Under the pieces are notes generated by a model. That model had not been told where the DNA came from, made no database searches, and was given only the letters and a program-made list of their open reading frames with translations. From assembly GCA_963801855.1 (NCBI GenBank), contig CAWDGK010000005.1, forward strand, positions 558,001 to 622,000: a stretch of DNA of 64,000 nt, read 5' to 3'. This DNA is from JACDAN01 sp963801855. Lineage in GTDB: Bacteria; Actinomycetota; Thermoleophilia; Gaiellales; Gaiellaceae. Positions 26,592 to 35,510 of this stretch are shown in pieces. The first letter of the stretch is position 1; each line of letters begins with the position of its first letter. The position numbers and the translations under genes were made by a program.

Positions 26592-26759
26592 CTAGGAGAC
26601 GAATCCGGCGACGCGAGTGATTGCGTTCGTGATGTTCCCGGACAGAAGGGTCAGGGCTCCGAACACGGCGATCGTAATTACGGCCAAAACGACGCCATAC
26701 TCGGCCATGGTCTGACCTTCCTCGCGCTCCTTGAGCGCAACGAGCTGGTGATTCGACAC
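26592..26759 (-). CDS. flp: Flp/Fap pilin component
   Basis: The protein has 55 residues from GTG 26759, preceded by AAGGAGGT at an ideal distance. A short basic leader (NHQLVALKEREEG) is followed by QTMAEYGVVLAVITIAVFG. This is the Flp pre-pilin pattern: cleavage after Gly, with Glu at mature position 5 and Tyr after it, then a single hydrophobic helix and a short tail. It would be processed by a TadV-like peptidase and assembled by Tad machinery. None of the tad genes is in the window, so the gene is an orphan here. A longer upstream frame is not supported. Confidence 0.9.
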   Translation of the reverse strand: MSNHQLVALKEREEGQTMAEYGVVLAVITIAVFGALTLLSGNITNAITRVAGFVS

Positions 26760-26919
26760 TTCGCTCACCTCCTTCCGTCGCTGAGCAGTGCGGGATCGGC
26801 GCTGTCCAGCGGCGAGGGAGTTTCTCGATTTTGAGGGGGCGATCGGCTTGCTCACGCCAGGGAACCTCCGTGAACTCACTCGGCGTGGCCGCTTCCGCCT
26901 TGGTTGACCTTGCGCCCAA

Positions 26920-27014
26920 CAAATCGGACATCCCGAGGGGTCGGCGCATCCCTCCAATCAGGGAACCCGCGCAGACTCGCCCAAGTGGGGGTAGACGCCT
27001 AGGTGACCCCTCTA
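26920..27014 (-). promoter_or_regulatory. upstream region of the pilin gene with motifs shared with a protease gene
   Basis: On the minus strand, TGTCCGATTTG (26930-26920) and TAGAGGGGTCAC (27014-27003) occur. The same two strings occur upstream of the subtilase gene at 41105 (41039-41049 and 41076-41087). This suggests a common regulator, but the order and spacing differ. The second string overlaps the stop codon of the beta-propeller gene. Confidence 0.4.
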
Positions 27015-27932
27015 GGACGGCTTGATCCGCCAGAGGTCGGTGCCCCTGAAGCTGGGCACCCAGAGCTCCGCAGGGTGGTCGGGCACGACGAACGGGCCCT
27101 TGCCGACCCTTACCGTCTCGACGACGCGGTTCCGCTTGATGTCGATCCGCGAGATCGTGTTGCTCTGCAGGTTGGGAATCCAGAGGCTGCCGGCGACGAT
27201 TCCGCCGTCTGTGGGGTTGGTGCCAAGGCCGCGGATCAGCGCCACCCGCCTGTTCTTGCGCTCGTCGATCCGCGCCACGGTCTTGTCGAGCCTGTTCGCG
27301 GCCCACACCGAGTACCCGCTCGAGGCCAGCCATGACGGGCCTGCGCCGCCCGTCTTCACCCGGCGCACGACCTTGTTCGTCCGCGGGTTGACCCGGACGA
27401 TGCTCTTGCTCGACGCGTCACCGACCCAGAGCGCGGAGCGTGTCGCTGCGAGGCCTGCAGGCGCGCCGACGATCCGGATGCGCGCGACGACGCGGTTCGT
27501 CGCCGGATCGATCCGGAACACCGTCCCGTCGTTGTAGTTCGTCACCCACACGGAATCGAAGGCGTACAGGACGTCGTACGGGGCGTTTCCGACCGGGATC
27601 GTCGCAGTGACCGTGCTCGTCGCCGGGTCGATTCGCTGGACCGTGTTGCCGGTGTAGGTCATCACCCAGAGCGCGCCGGCTCCGTAGGTGATCCCGCACG
27701 GAGAGCCGTCCGTGGCGATGCGCGCCGTGACCTTGTTCGTCGCCGGATCGACGCGCACGACCTCGTTCGAGGAGATGATGGTCGTCCAGACGGCGTCGGC
27801 CGCGAAGGCGGCGGCGCAGGGTCCGGATGCACCGAGCTCGATCTTCGCGACGACCTCGGTTGCGCGCGTCGCGCCCTGCGCGCAAGCGACGAGGAACGTC
27901 GAGGCGATGATCGCGACAGCCAGCTTTCGCAT
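27012..27932 (-). CDS. beta-propeller lipoprotein (YVTN/Vgb-like repeats)
   Basis: The protein has 306 residues from ATG 27932. The signal MRKLAVAIIASTFLVAC has a lipobox (LVAC), so the protein is probably a lipoprotein. About six to seven repeats follow the pattern (D)AVWVTN..G.V.RIDPATN.V.ARI, each about 42 residues, for example SVWVTNYNDGTVFRIDPATN. This forms a seven-bladed propeller similar to Vgb lyase and YVTN proteins. It is extracytoplasmic with unknown ligand; Vgb active-site residues were not identified. Conserved G..P at each blade turn suggests an intact fold. It is transcribed away from the MarR gene only by strand order; both are minus. Confidence 0.85.
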   Translation of the reverse strand: MRKLAVAIIASTFLVACAQGATRATEVVAKIELGASGPCAAAFAADAVWTTIISSNEVVRVDPATNKVTARIATDGSPCGITYGAGALWVMTYTGNTVQRIDPATSTVTATIPVGNAPYDVLYAFDSVWVTNYNDGTVFRIDPATNRVVARIRIVGAPAGLAATRSALWVGDASSKSIVRVNPRTNKVVRRVKTGGAGPSWLASSGYSVWAANRLDKTVARIDERKNRRVALIRGLGTNPTDGGIVAGSLWIPNLQSNTISRIDIKRNRVVETVRVGKGPFVVPDHPAELWVPSFRGTDLWRIKPS

Positions 27933-27965
27933 GGCGCGCAAGATACTCCGACATCGGAGGAAAAG

Positions 27966-28418
27966 CTACGGCGCCGGAGTTTTTTTCTCGTTAAGACCCG
28001 CGACGAGAGCTCGCTCGAGCGATGCCAGGGCTGCGCGGACGTCTTCGAGCGGGAGGTCCAGGCGCTCGTGGACGCCCTGGAGCATCTCGATGAACCGCGG
28101 TTGAGCCTCGCGAAATGCGGCCCATCCGGTCTCGGTCAGGCGAAAGAGAGCCGAGCGTCCATCCGCAGGGTTCGGGATTCGCTCGGCATGGCCGCGCTCG
28201 ACCAGGCGGCCGAGGCGGTCCGACACTGTCGTCAGAGGAGCTCCGACCCGCTGCGCGAGCTCCGTGGGGCTGGGCTCGCCGTAGACGGCGAGCAGCGTGT
28301 AGATCAGGAAGTCGTCACCGGCGGGGAGGCCGGCCATGTGCTCCTGGATCAGCGTCCGCGCCACGGTCGAGGTGGTCGCGAGATCGAGCATCACGGTTCC
28401 GCGCGGGATCTCGGCCAT
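27966..28418 (-). CDS. MarR family regulator
   Basis: The protein has 150 residues from ATG 28418. The winged helix is clear: LLAVYGEPSPTELAQRVGAPLTTVSDRLGRLVERGHAERI, then PNPADGRSALFRLTETG. The frame upstream of 28418 gives a cysteine-rich shadow, so the internal ATG is preferred. It is 33 bases upstream of the propeller gene start on the same strand, so it may be co-transcribed with it. A hairpin lies just upstream (28438-28455). The ligand and targets are unknown. Confidence 0.85.
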   Translation of the reverse strand: MAEIPRGTVMLDLATTSTVARTLIQEHMAGLPAGDDFLIYTLLAVYGEPSPTELAQRVGAPLTTVSDRLGRLVERGHAERIPNPADGRSALFRLTETGWAAFREAQPRFIEMLQGVHERLDLPLEDVRAALASLERALVAGLNEKKTPAP

Positions 28419-28437
28419 TGCGCCATACAAACACGAA

Positions 28438-28455
28438 GCCCACCTTCCGGTGGGC
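28438..28455. terminator. GC-rich hairpin in the gap before the MarR gene
   Basis: GCCCACC-TTCC-GGTGGGC is a perfect 7-base stem. Together with a 13-base stem at 28524-28553 it fills the gap between the RTX-like gene and the MarR gene. It is probably a terminator or an attenuator; there is no T run. Confidence 0.4.
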
Positions 28456-28523
28456 ACAAGGACGGCCGCGCCGGCGAAGCCGGCACAGCCTTTCTGGTCG
28501 GCGTCGGCAAGCGCCGCCTCAAA

Positions 28524-28553
28524 CACGAAAGCCCGCCGGAGCGGGCTTTCGTG
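28524..28553 (-). terminator. terminator after the RTX-like gene
   Basis: CACGAAAGCCCGC pairs perfectly with its complement across a CGGA loop (13-base stem). It begins 37 bases after the stop of the minus-strand RTX-like gene. Confidence 0.7.
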
Positions 28554-28590
28554 GGGAGAGAGGGAGAGTGGAGCGTGTGGTCGAGGAGAC

Positions 28591-29160
28591 TTATTCCCCG
28601 TCGTCGTCGTGCGTGGTCTTGACCGTCTTGACGGTCTCGCAGTTCACGTGGACGTCGGACTCGCGAGAGTTGAGCCAGACGATGTCGTTGCCGGGGCCGC
28701 AGTCGATCGTGTCGACCATGCGGTCACGGGCGATCGCGTGCATCCGGTCGTTGCCGGCTCCGCCGTTCTCGACGTCGGCGCCGTGGCCGACCCAGATGCG
28801 GTCGTCCCCGTTGTCACCGTTCACGGTGTCGTTGCCGCGGCGGCCGCGGAGGACGTCGTTGCCCTCGCCACCGTTCAGGGCGTCGTTACCGACCCCGCCC
28901 CGCATGCGGTCGTTGCCACCCTCACCGTTCAGGGTGTCGTTGCCCCGCATGCCGTGAACGCGGTCGTTGCCGTCGCCGGCGTTGACCGTGTCGTCACCGG
29001 CGCGAGCCAGGATCAGGTCGTGTCCTGCGGTGCCCGTCAGCGTCTCGCTGTTGTTCGTGCCCTTGATGACGACGACGCGATGAGCGATTGCGGCACTCAC
29101 GATCGAGAGCGCGACGAGCGCTACGAGGGTGAGAGCTCCGAAACGAATCTTCTTTGTCAC
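28591..29160 (-). CDS. secreted RTX-type calcium-binding repeat protein
   Basis: The protein has 189 residues. GTG at 29160 follows a strong GGAGGT site. The signal peptide is KIRFGALTLVALVALSIV, with cleavage near AIA. The body consists of about nine glycine/aspartate-rich nonapeptides of the type GGxGNDxLx (for example GEGGNDRMRGGVGNDALNGG), a calcium-binding beta-roll. The C-terminus has IDCGPGNDIV and one more Cys (VNCETVKTV), then an acidic HDDDGE tail. No catalytic domain is present, so it is likely a structural or adhesive surface protein. RTX proteins of Gram-positives are usually Sec-secreted, as here. Confidence 0.88.
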   Translation of the reverse strand: MTKKIRFGALTLVALVALSIVSAAIAHRVVVIKGTNNSETLTGTAGHDLILARAGDDTVNAGDGNDRVHGMRGNDTLNGEGGNDRMRGGVGNDALNGGEGNDVLRGRRGNDTVNGDNGDDRIWVGHGADVENGGAGNDRMHAIARDRMVDTIDCGPGNDIVWLNSRESDVHVNCETVKTVKTTHDDDGE

Positions 29161-29257
29161 TGCTGAGTACCTCCTAGGCGAACGTTGGACTGACTATTCC
29201 CCGCCGCCGTGAGGAGGCCGTGCGCGTTTCGCAAAGTTTCCGGACGGGGTTTGTAAG

Positions 29258-29272
29258 CGTCCTGTTAGGACG
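29258..29272. terminator. short hairpin over the ferritin-like stop codon
   Basis: CGTCC-TGTTA-GGACG is a perfect 5-base stem that covers the stop of the ferritin-like gene (29265-29267). It is small, and its function is uncertain. Confidence 0.35.
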
Positions 29273-29702
29273 TCTGCGCGCGGAGGAGCCAGTCGATCTG
29301 ATCGTGCTTCCGCAGGAGCACGTGCTCGACCAGATGCTCGACGGCCTCACCGGTGGCTTCGGTGCCGGTCGGCGGGATCGCCTTGGCGACCGCCTCGAGG
29401 ATCTCCTGCTCGGTCTGGCTGATCATCCGCAGCATCTCCCGCGGATCGGCGGAGAAGGTCACCTCCGCGACCTCGGTGGTCGGCTCGCCGGCGAGTGACA
29501 CGATCTTCGAGACGATCCGCTCCGTCTCGACGACCTCGGCCGCTGCGAACTCGGCGAGCTTGTGCGCGACGAACTGGTACTGGATCCCGGCCAGGCTTCC
29601 CGCCGCCAGGGTGAGCTGGATGATCGAGCGGTACTGGAGCTTGAGCGTCTCGTTCAGGTGACGCACGACTTCCTGTGCGTCGATCGGCTCGCTCTCGCTC
29701 AT
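29265..29702 (-). CDS. ferritin-like (bacterioferritin/Dps-type) protein
   Basis: The protein has 145 residues, all helical. Helix 1 is VVRHLNETLKLQYRSIIQ, helix 2 is YQFVAHKLAEFAAAEVVETERIV, and two later helices include EILEAVAKAIPP and LVEHVLLRKHDQIDWLL. The E..Y, ExxH-like and H..Q..D residues fit a diiron ferritin-like fold, but the exact ligand set differs from bacterioferritin, so iron oxidation is uncertain. The protein has no signal peptide. The gene sits alone between the RTX-like gene and the MFS gene, all on the minus strand. Confidence 0.75.
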   Translation of the reverse strand: MSESEPIDAQEVVRHLNETLKLQYRSIIQLTLAAGSLAGIQYQFVAHKLAEFAAAEVVETERIVSKIVSLAGEPTTEVAEVTFSADPREMLRMISQTEQEILEAVAKAIPPTGTEATGEAVEHLVEHVLLRKHDQIDWLLRAQTS

Positions 29703-29738
29703 GGTGTCGCCTCGACTCTCATGCTCATGTCGAACAAT

Positions 29739-31019
29739 CTAGGCGACGAGGCCCCGCTGGGCGTCGGCCTGGTGAACGTGCGGTGAAGAACCGGTCAGCT
29801 CCGCGCGGTTCGTCCTCAGCTCTCGGAGGGCGGCGAGCGTCATCAGCAGGCCGGTTGAGCCGGCGACGAGGAAGGCGAGTTGCGTGCCTCCGACCTCGGA
29901 GAGCCAGCCGGCCAGCAAGCCTCCGAGCGGCGCGAGCCCGGCGAACGCAAAGAGGTAGAGGCTCAGGACGCGGCCGCGAAGGTGATCCGGCGCCGCGAGC
30001 TGGAGGAGCGACTGGCTGTTCGCCGTCCACAGGGTGAAACAGACGCCGACGACGAACAGGAGGATGGCCGCGAGCGCCACGGTGGAGACCGGCGCGAGGG
30101 CGAGGAGCGCGAGGCTGAAGCCGCCGACCCCGGCGACGAGCGCCTTCCAGCTCGCCCGTCCGATCGCGGCGGTGAGCAGGGCGCCGGTCAGCGCGCCGGC
30201 TCCGAAGCAGGCGGAGAGGACGCCGAACGTCCGCGGGCCGGCTTCCAGCGTTTCCGAGGCGAGCACGGGAACGAGCACGTGGAAGTTGAAGCCGACGGTG
30301 CTCACGACGGTCGTCATCGCCAGAACCAGTCGCACGCGGGGGGAGTGGCGGGCGTAGGAGAGACCCTCCCGGACACTCTTCAGCACGGACAGGTGCACGG
30401 ACGGCCGGTCGAGCTTCACGAGCTCGCTGTCTCGCATCAGCCAGAGGCTCGTCAAGACCGCGAGGAAGCTGACGGAGTTGATCGCGAAGCAGACGCCGAC
30501 GCCGAACGCGGCGATGATCACGCCCGCCGCCGCCGGACCGATCACGCGGGCGCCGTTGAAGAGGCTGGCGTTCAGGGCGATCGCGTTCGGCAGCTCGTCC
30601 CGGCCCACCATCTGGAACGTGAGCGCGTGCCGGCCTGGGGCGTCGAACACGAGCGCGGTCCCGGATGCTGCGGCGAGGGCGTAGGCGAGCCAGACGATCT
30701 CCGCGCCGGAGAACGCCAGGATCGTCAGGGCGACTGCGACGACCGCCGAGGCGCTCTGCGTGACCATCACGAGCTTCCGGTTGTCGTACCGGTCGGCGAC
30801 GACGCCCGAGATCAGGCCGAAGACCGTGAAGGGCGCAAACCGGCAGAACGCCAGGAAGCCGACGGCGACCGGCGAGTGCGTGAGCTCGACGACGTACCAG
30901 GCGAGCGCGATGTTCTGCATCCAGGTCCCGATCAGCGAGACGACCTGGCCGGAGAAGAACAGCCGGTAGTTCCGGTGGATGCGGAGGCTCGCGAAGGTGC
31001 GGCGGAAGGCGACGGTCAT
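29739..31019 (-). CDS. MFS transporter (EntS/DUF894 group)
   Basis: The 426-residue protein from ATG 31019 has 12 membrane segments. SLRIHRNYRLFFSGQVVSLIG at the N-terminus, the loop motif ADRYDNRKLVM, and DAPGRHALTFQMVGRDELPNAIAL are typical of the EntS-like drug or siderophore efflux group. LRGRVLSLYLFAFAGLAPLGGLL marks the second half. It begins with ATGA, overlapping the MarR gene, so regulator and exporter are co-transcribed. The C-terminal tail (SSPHVHQADAQRGL) is cytosolic. The substrate is unknown. Confidence 0.9.
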   Translation of the reverse strand: MTVAFRRTFASLRIHRNYRLFFSGQVVSLIGTWMQNIALAWYVVELTHSPVAVGFLAFCRFAPFTVFGLISGVVADRYDNRKLVMVTQSASAVVAVALTILAFSGAEIVWLAYALAAASGTALVFDAPGRHALTFQMVGRDELPNAIALNASLFNGARVIGPAAAGVIIAAFGVGVCFAINSVSFLAVLTSLWLMRDSELVKLDRPSVHLSVLKSVREGLSYARHSPRVRLVLAMTTVVSTVGFNFHVLVPVLASETLEAGPRTFGVLSACFGAGALTGALLTAAIGRASWKALVAGVGGFSLALLALAPVSTVALAAILLFVVGVCFTLWTANSQSLLQLAAPDHLRGRVLSLYLFAFAGLAPLGGLLAGWLSEVGGTQLAFLVAGSTGLLMTLAALRELRTNRAELTGSSPHVHQADAQRGLVA

Positions 31020-31461
31020 GCGTCTTCGAGGAGCTGGAGCAGAGGCTCGACGGCGGCGTCGAGCGTTTCGAGCTCCGCCGGCTCGAGCCGCTCGAGCCGG
31101 GCCGCGAGCCATGCGGTGCGGCGCGACTTGATCGAGCGGAGGACGCGCTCGGCCTCCGGGGTCAGCCGAGAGCACCTGTCGCCGGCGATCCGTCTCGTCC
31201 GGGGTGCGCTGGACGAGCCCGGCGCGTCTGGAGGCGGTCGACGTGGCCGGACATCGCCGCCGGAGAGATCCGCTCGCGGGCCGCGAGGTCGTTGACGCCC
31301 GATCCCGCGGCTGCGGTGAATCTGGATCAGCAGCGTCGACCTGTCCGCCGGTCACCCCAGGGCGTGGCTCTCTCGGCGCAGCTCGCGCGCGAGCTTGAGG
31401 AGCGCGGGCCGTAGCCGGTTCGCGATCTCGACGGTGGTTGGGTGTCGGTGTGGACAGACAT
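31016..31461 (-). pseudogene. MarR family regulator upstream of the MFS gene, several frame breaks
   Basis: From ATG 31461 the pieces of a MarR protein are read in different frames: MSVHTDT, then TVEIANRLRPALLKLARELRR, then TGGQV with LLIQIHRS, NDLAAR and ISPAAMSGHVDRLQT, then LVQRTPDETDRR, then an end with RLERLEPAELETLDAA and LLQLLEDA. At least four single-base changes are needed to join them. The repaired protein is about 146 residues, a normal MarR length. Its stop overlaps the MFS start (ATGA). As with other broken genes here, assembly indels are a strong alternative to true loss. Confidence 0.65.
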
Positions 31462-31462
31462 C

Positions 31463-31499
31463 GTTAACCAGGTTAGCTAAAACGATTAGCGTGGTTAAC
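31463..31499. promoter_or_regulatory. nested inverted repeats ahead of the MarR/MFS operon
   Basis: GTTAACCA (31463-31470) is mirrored by TGGTTAAC (31492-31499), and inside it GCTAA-AACGA-TTAGC (31476-31490) forms a second dyad. The A/T-rich block starts two bases upstream of the MarR start codon and is a likely MarR operator, also facing the AAA ATPase gene at 31549. Confidence 0.6.
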
Positions 31500-31548
31500 T
31501 AGTCGCGCCACGGAGGTTGCACCGGCGTCAGCCGGGTACCTTGGAGTC

Positions 31549-32574
31549 ATGCCACGCGATGTCCGTGAAGAGCTGGCGGAGAACGTCAGGGAGCTGGCCC
31601 AGCGCCTGCGCAAGACGGCGGGCCGCGAGACACCGATCGACTGGGTCGCCGAGCAGCTCGGCCTCAACAAGCCCGAGCCTGCGCGGTCGATGGAGGAGCT
31701 CCAGGCCGAGCTCGACTCGCTCGTCGGCCTCGAGACGGTCAAGGAGCAGGTTCGAGCCCTTGTCGCTTTCCTCCAGGTTCAGGCGCGGCGCCAGGAGCAC
31801 GACCTGCCCGAGGTCGCGACCAGCCAGCACCTCGTCTTCCTCGGCAACCCGGGGACCGGCAAGACGACGGTCGCTCGCCTCCTCGCGCAGATGTACCGCG
31901 CGATGGGGCTCCTGCGGCGCGGGCACCTCGTGGAGGTCGACCGGAGCGGCCTCGTCGGCCAGTACGTGGGGACGACGGCGCTCAAGACCGAGCGCGTGAT
32001 CCGGCGAGCGCTCGACGGCGTCCTCTTCATCGACGAGGCCTACGCGCTCACGCCCGAGGCCGCCTACCACGACTTCGGGCCGGAGGCGGTCGAGACGATC
32101 CTCAAGCGGATGGAGGACTACCGCCACCGCCTGATCGTCATCGTCGCCGGCTATCCGAGGCCGATGGCGCGCTTCCTCGACTCGAACCCCGGGCTGCGGT
32201 CGCGTTTCTCGCGCGAGATCTCCTTTCCGGACTATTCGACCGAGGAGCTGCTCGCGATCACGGACAAGTTCGCGGCCGACTACACCTACGAGCTCACCGA
32301 CGGCGCCGTCCAGGCGCTCCAGGGCGTGTTCGACGGAGCGCAACGAGGCGAGGGCTTCGGGAACGCGCGCTATGCGCGGACGATCTTCGAGCAGTCCCTG
32401 AACGCCCAGGCGCTGCGGCTCGCAGGCCTCTCCGGGCGGAGCCTCGAAGAGCTCGGGCCCGAGGAGCTGACGACATTGACGAGCGAGGACGTCATGTCGG
32501 CGGCGACGGCGCTCGGAGAGGGCGCCGAGCTCCCGGGCGGCAAGCCGCGCTGGTTCAAGCGCCGCGCAAGCTAG
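31549..32574 (+). CDS. CbxX/CfqX-type AAA+ ATPase
   Basis: The protein has 341 residues. An N-terminal helical part (about 55 residues) leads into the AAA+ domain with LVGLETVKEQVRALVAF, Walker A FLGNPGTGKTTVARLL (about residue 98), pore loop RSGLVGQYVG, Walker B GVLFIDEAYALTP, and the arginine-finger region GLRSRFSREISFPDYS. This is the CbxX/EccA/SpoVK group, which remodels partner proteins such as rubisco or ESX substrates. No rubisco or ESX gene is nearby. It starts with ATG at 31549 and converges with the phosphoesterase gene; the two stops share CTAG. Confidence 0.88.
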   Translation: MPRDVREELAENVRELAQRLRKTAGRETPIDWVAEQLGLNKPEPARSMEELQAELDSLVGLETVKEQVRALVAFLQVQARRQEHDLPEVATSQHLVFLGNPGTGKTTVARLLAQMYRAMGLLRRGHLVEVDRSGLVGQYVGTTALKTERVIRRALDGVLFIDEAYALTPEAAYHDFGPEAVETILKRMEDYRHRLIVIVAGYPRPMARFLDSNPGLRSRFSREISFPDYSTEELLAITDKFAADYTYELTDGAVQALQGVFDGAQRGEGFGNARYARTIFEQSLNAQALRLAGLSGRSLEELGPEELTTLTSEDVMSAATALGEGAELPGGKPRWFKRRAS

Positions 32575-34252
32575 CGGTACGGGTTCGGCACGGGTAGCGT
32601 CGTCTTCCGGTCGAGCGTGGTTCCTCGCCGGTCGACCCAGCCGTCCTCGCCGTTCTCCGCCTGCGGCTCGTTGAACGAGAGCTCGCGGGCGATAGAGACG
32701 AGGCGATCGAGCCCCGGCTTGCCCGGCTGCGGAGGCCCGGCATGGTCGATCGCGGTCGTGTAGATCGCGATCCCGCTGCCCGTCTCCGCCAGCTCGATCA
32801 CACGGGACTGCTGCGGCCACTCGAGATGTGAGGCGGTCACGATCTCCCAGAAGCTGCCGTGCGGCTCGATCCGGTTCTGGTGCTCATGGCCGGCGACGTA
32901 GGCGACGACCCCGCGGTGCCTGCGGAGCAGTGCGTCGACGTCGGCTCCTAGCCGCACACCCGGGCCGCCCGAGCTCAGCGTCCGGAGCGAGTGGTGCCCG
33001 AACACCAGGATCAGCTCGCGGCGAGCCTCGGCCGCCGTCAGCTCGGCGTCCAGCCATTGGTACTGGGCGTCGTCCAGGTTTCCGCTGCTCGAATTGTCGG
33101 CGGCGGTGTCGACGACGACGAAGCGGACGCCGCGTACGGGACTGAACGAGTAGTGAGCCTCGCCGCGTGGTCACGCTCTCCCGCGTGAACCCGTGTCCGC
33201 GGGGCCGGCCGCGGGTCGTGAAGTGCTCCCGGATCCAGGCCTGCTTGCGGAGGAACCGGCGGGCCGGGTCGCGAGGAACCGTCTTGTAGCGGCCCTTCGA
33301 CTCCTTGGGGAATCCCCACGTGTCGAGAAAGTCGCCGAGGGTGATCCGGATGATCTCGTCGCGCTCGGCCGGCGTGACCCCACCTTCGAGCATGGGCCGG
33401 ATCCGCGCCAGAGCTGCCGCCGAGTACCTCGTGACCTTTCGGCAACCCACGACGACCTTGTCGAAGAGCTGGTTCTGCGCGAAGTTCCCCTGGACGAGCC
33501 CATCGTGGTTTCCGAAAACCGAGTACCAGGGCGTCTTGCCGAGGCCGACGGGCCGGAACGGGCGGTTCATCTGCTCGAAGAGGCCCCGGTAGTCGCGGGA
33601 TGACGACCGAGCGGCCGGCGGCGCGGCGGTTTGCGGCCATCGACGGGGAGTAACCCGGTCCGTCCCCTCGCCCGTTCGGCTCGTAGAAACGTCCGTCGCC
33701 GCGCATGCCTCCGTAAAGGGCCGGACGTTTCAGGCCGCAGGTCCCTCGGCGACCGGAGTTTGGGTTGACAACGCGGCCGCCGTCCATCACGTCGATGAAC
33801 CAGCGCGTCTCGTTGTACTGCGCGTTGTCGACGTTGTCCCCGCCGGTCATGACGAGCCGGATCGGCGCGCCCGTCACCGGCCCTCGACGGATCTGGCGGA
33901 CGGCGCGGATCTCTGCGTCGAGCACCTGCGCCATCAGGCCCTCCTGCGGCCGGTAGGAAGCGCTGAAGGGATCGCCGCCGAGGAAGTCCACGAGCTCGAC
34001 CCGACCGGGAGACTCCTCGTCGACCATCTGCGTGTCGGCGAGGTGGGCGAAGGCGAGGAGCGTCCGTGTGCGGGAAGGCGAGGCCGATGCGAGGTCTGTC
34101 CGGACGACGCGCGGGTCGATCGGGCCTGATTCGAGCCGGTTGTCGCCGTTCCGGTCGACGATCGTGTGCTCGAGCGCGACCCACTCCTCGGTCTGCGCGC
34201 CGGCGACCGAGGCAAGCGTCAGCGCCGTGAACGCCGCGACGAGAACTCTCAT
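32571..34252 (-). pseudogene. exported metallophosphoesterase, two frame breaks, in frame with upstream MFS
   Basis: The N-terminus at 34252 (MRVLVAAFTALTLASVAGA) looks like a signal peptide or membrane helix. The metallophosphoesterase blocks follow in order: HLADTQMVD, then MTGGDNVDNAQY, then (second frame, near 33595) VFGNHDGLVQGN, then (third frame, near 33175) LVFGHHSLRTL and VAGHEHQNRIEPH. These are the D-x-H..GD..GNHD..GHxH metal-site motifs. The family resembles the PPA1498-type phosphoesterases of actinobacteria. The repaired length is about 560 residues. There is no stop between the MFS gene and this one, so they could be one fusion protein. The stop shares CTAG with the AAA ATPase. 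Confidence 0.7.
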
Positions 34253-35440
34253 GGACTGATCATCTCTCGCTTCGTGCGCGCGGCGTAGCAGCAGCACCGC
34301 CGACAGGACTCCGAGGGCGCCGCAGGTGAGCCACAGCGCGTCGGGGCTCAACGCGAAGATCGCTGCGCCGATGCCAGGGCCGAGCATGAAGGCAAGACCC
34401 CACGTGAAGCCCCAGGCGCCCTGATACCTGCCGCGTAAGTGCTCCGGCGCGATGTCGGCGACGTAGGCGGAGGCGACAGGCGCGTAGATGATCTCGCCGA
34501 TCGTCCAGATCAGAACCGTGAATGCGAGTGCGACGAGGGACTCCGCCCAGGCGTTCAGCGCGAACCCGAGCCCGACGAGCAGCGAGCCGACGGTCAGCAC
34601 GGGGATCGCCGGGTAGCGCTGGGTGATCGACGTGAACGGCAACTCGAGGACGACGATGGCGAGACCGTTGAGCGAGATCAGCAGGCCGTAGTCCGAGTTC
34701 GAGAGCCCGCTCTCCTTGACGTGGAGCGGGAAGGTCGCGTTGGACTGGAAGTAGACGAAAGCGCCGAGCACCGACGAGACGAGGAAGAACAGGAACGCGC
34801 GATGGCGCGCGATCGTCCTGAGCGCCTCGCCGCGCCGCTCGTCTCCCCGAGGGGACCGAACGCCTTTCGGCAGCGCGGTGAGGGCGATGACCCCGAAGAT
34901 CACGGAGGTCACGGCATCGCCGACGAAGAGGTAGGTGAACGAGCGGTCGGCGAGGAGGCCTGCAGCCGCGGGGCCTGCAGCGAAGCCGAGGTTGATCGCG
35001 AGCCGGTTGAGCGCGAAAGCCGGCAGCCGCTCTCCCGCGGGGACAAGATCCGCGAGCAGAGCGGACGAGGCCGGCCGGTACATCTCTCCCGTCAGCCCGG
35101 CGAGTACCGTGAGGGCCGCGATCGCCGCGATGTCGTCGGCCTGCGAAAGCGCGAGCAGCGTCGCCGCCGAGCTGAACATCGAGATCGCGATCGAGCTCCG
35201 TCGTCCCAGCCGGTCGGCGAGCAGGCCACCGACGGCCGCAGCCATGACGTTTCCCGCGCCGTAGAGGCTGACGAGGAGCCCGGCCTCGGTGATCGAGTAG
35301 CCCTTCTCCCGCAGGTAGAGCACGAGGAAGACCGCGACGAAGCTGCCGAACCGGTTGACGAACGACCCGGCGCAGAGGATCCAGACCGGCGCCGGCAGCG
35401 CGCGAATCCCTTGCCGAAGCGTCCTCCGCTCCTCGACCAC
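34253..35440 (-). CDS. MFS transporter without its own stop codon
   Basis: The protein has about 396 residues from GTG 35440 and 12 membrane segments. Signature loops include GGLLADRLGRRSSIAISM, EMYRPASSALLADLVP, and APVASAYVADIAPEHLRGRYQG, of the MdtH/drug-efflux type. The end (LLLRRAHEARDDQS) continues without a stop into the phosphoesterase start M at 34252. The longer frame upstream of 35440 is a Gly-rich shadow of the opposite proline-rich gene. Topology would fit a fusion: C-terminus inside after 12 helices, a 13th helix, then the enzyme outside. Confidence 0.8.
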
Positions 35441-35510
35441 GGGCCCTAATGAATCACTTGCGATTGCGTGGCGGGTTAGGCATCGGGCGTCCAGCGGGTA
35501 GAAGGACGAA

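Noticed and set aside
29880..31295. A long plus-strand frame rich in Glu, Arg and Asp opposite the MFS gene
   Set aside because: The charge-rich, repeat-like composition comes from the complement of membrane-helix codons.
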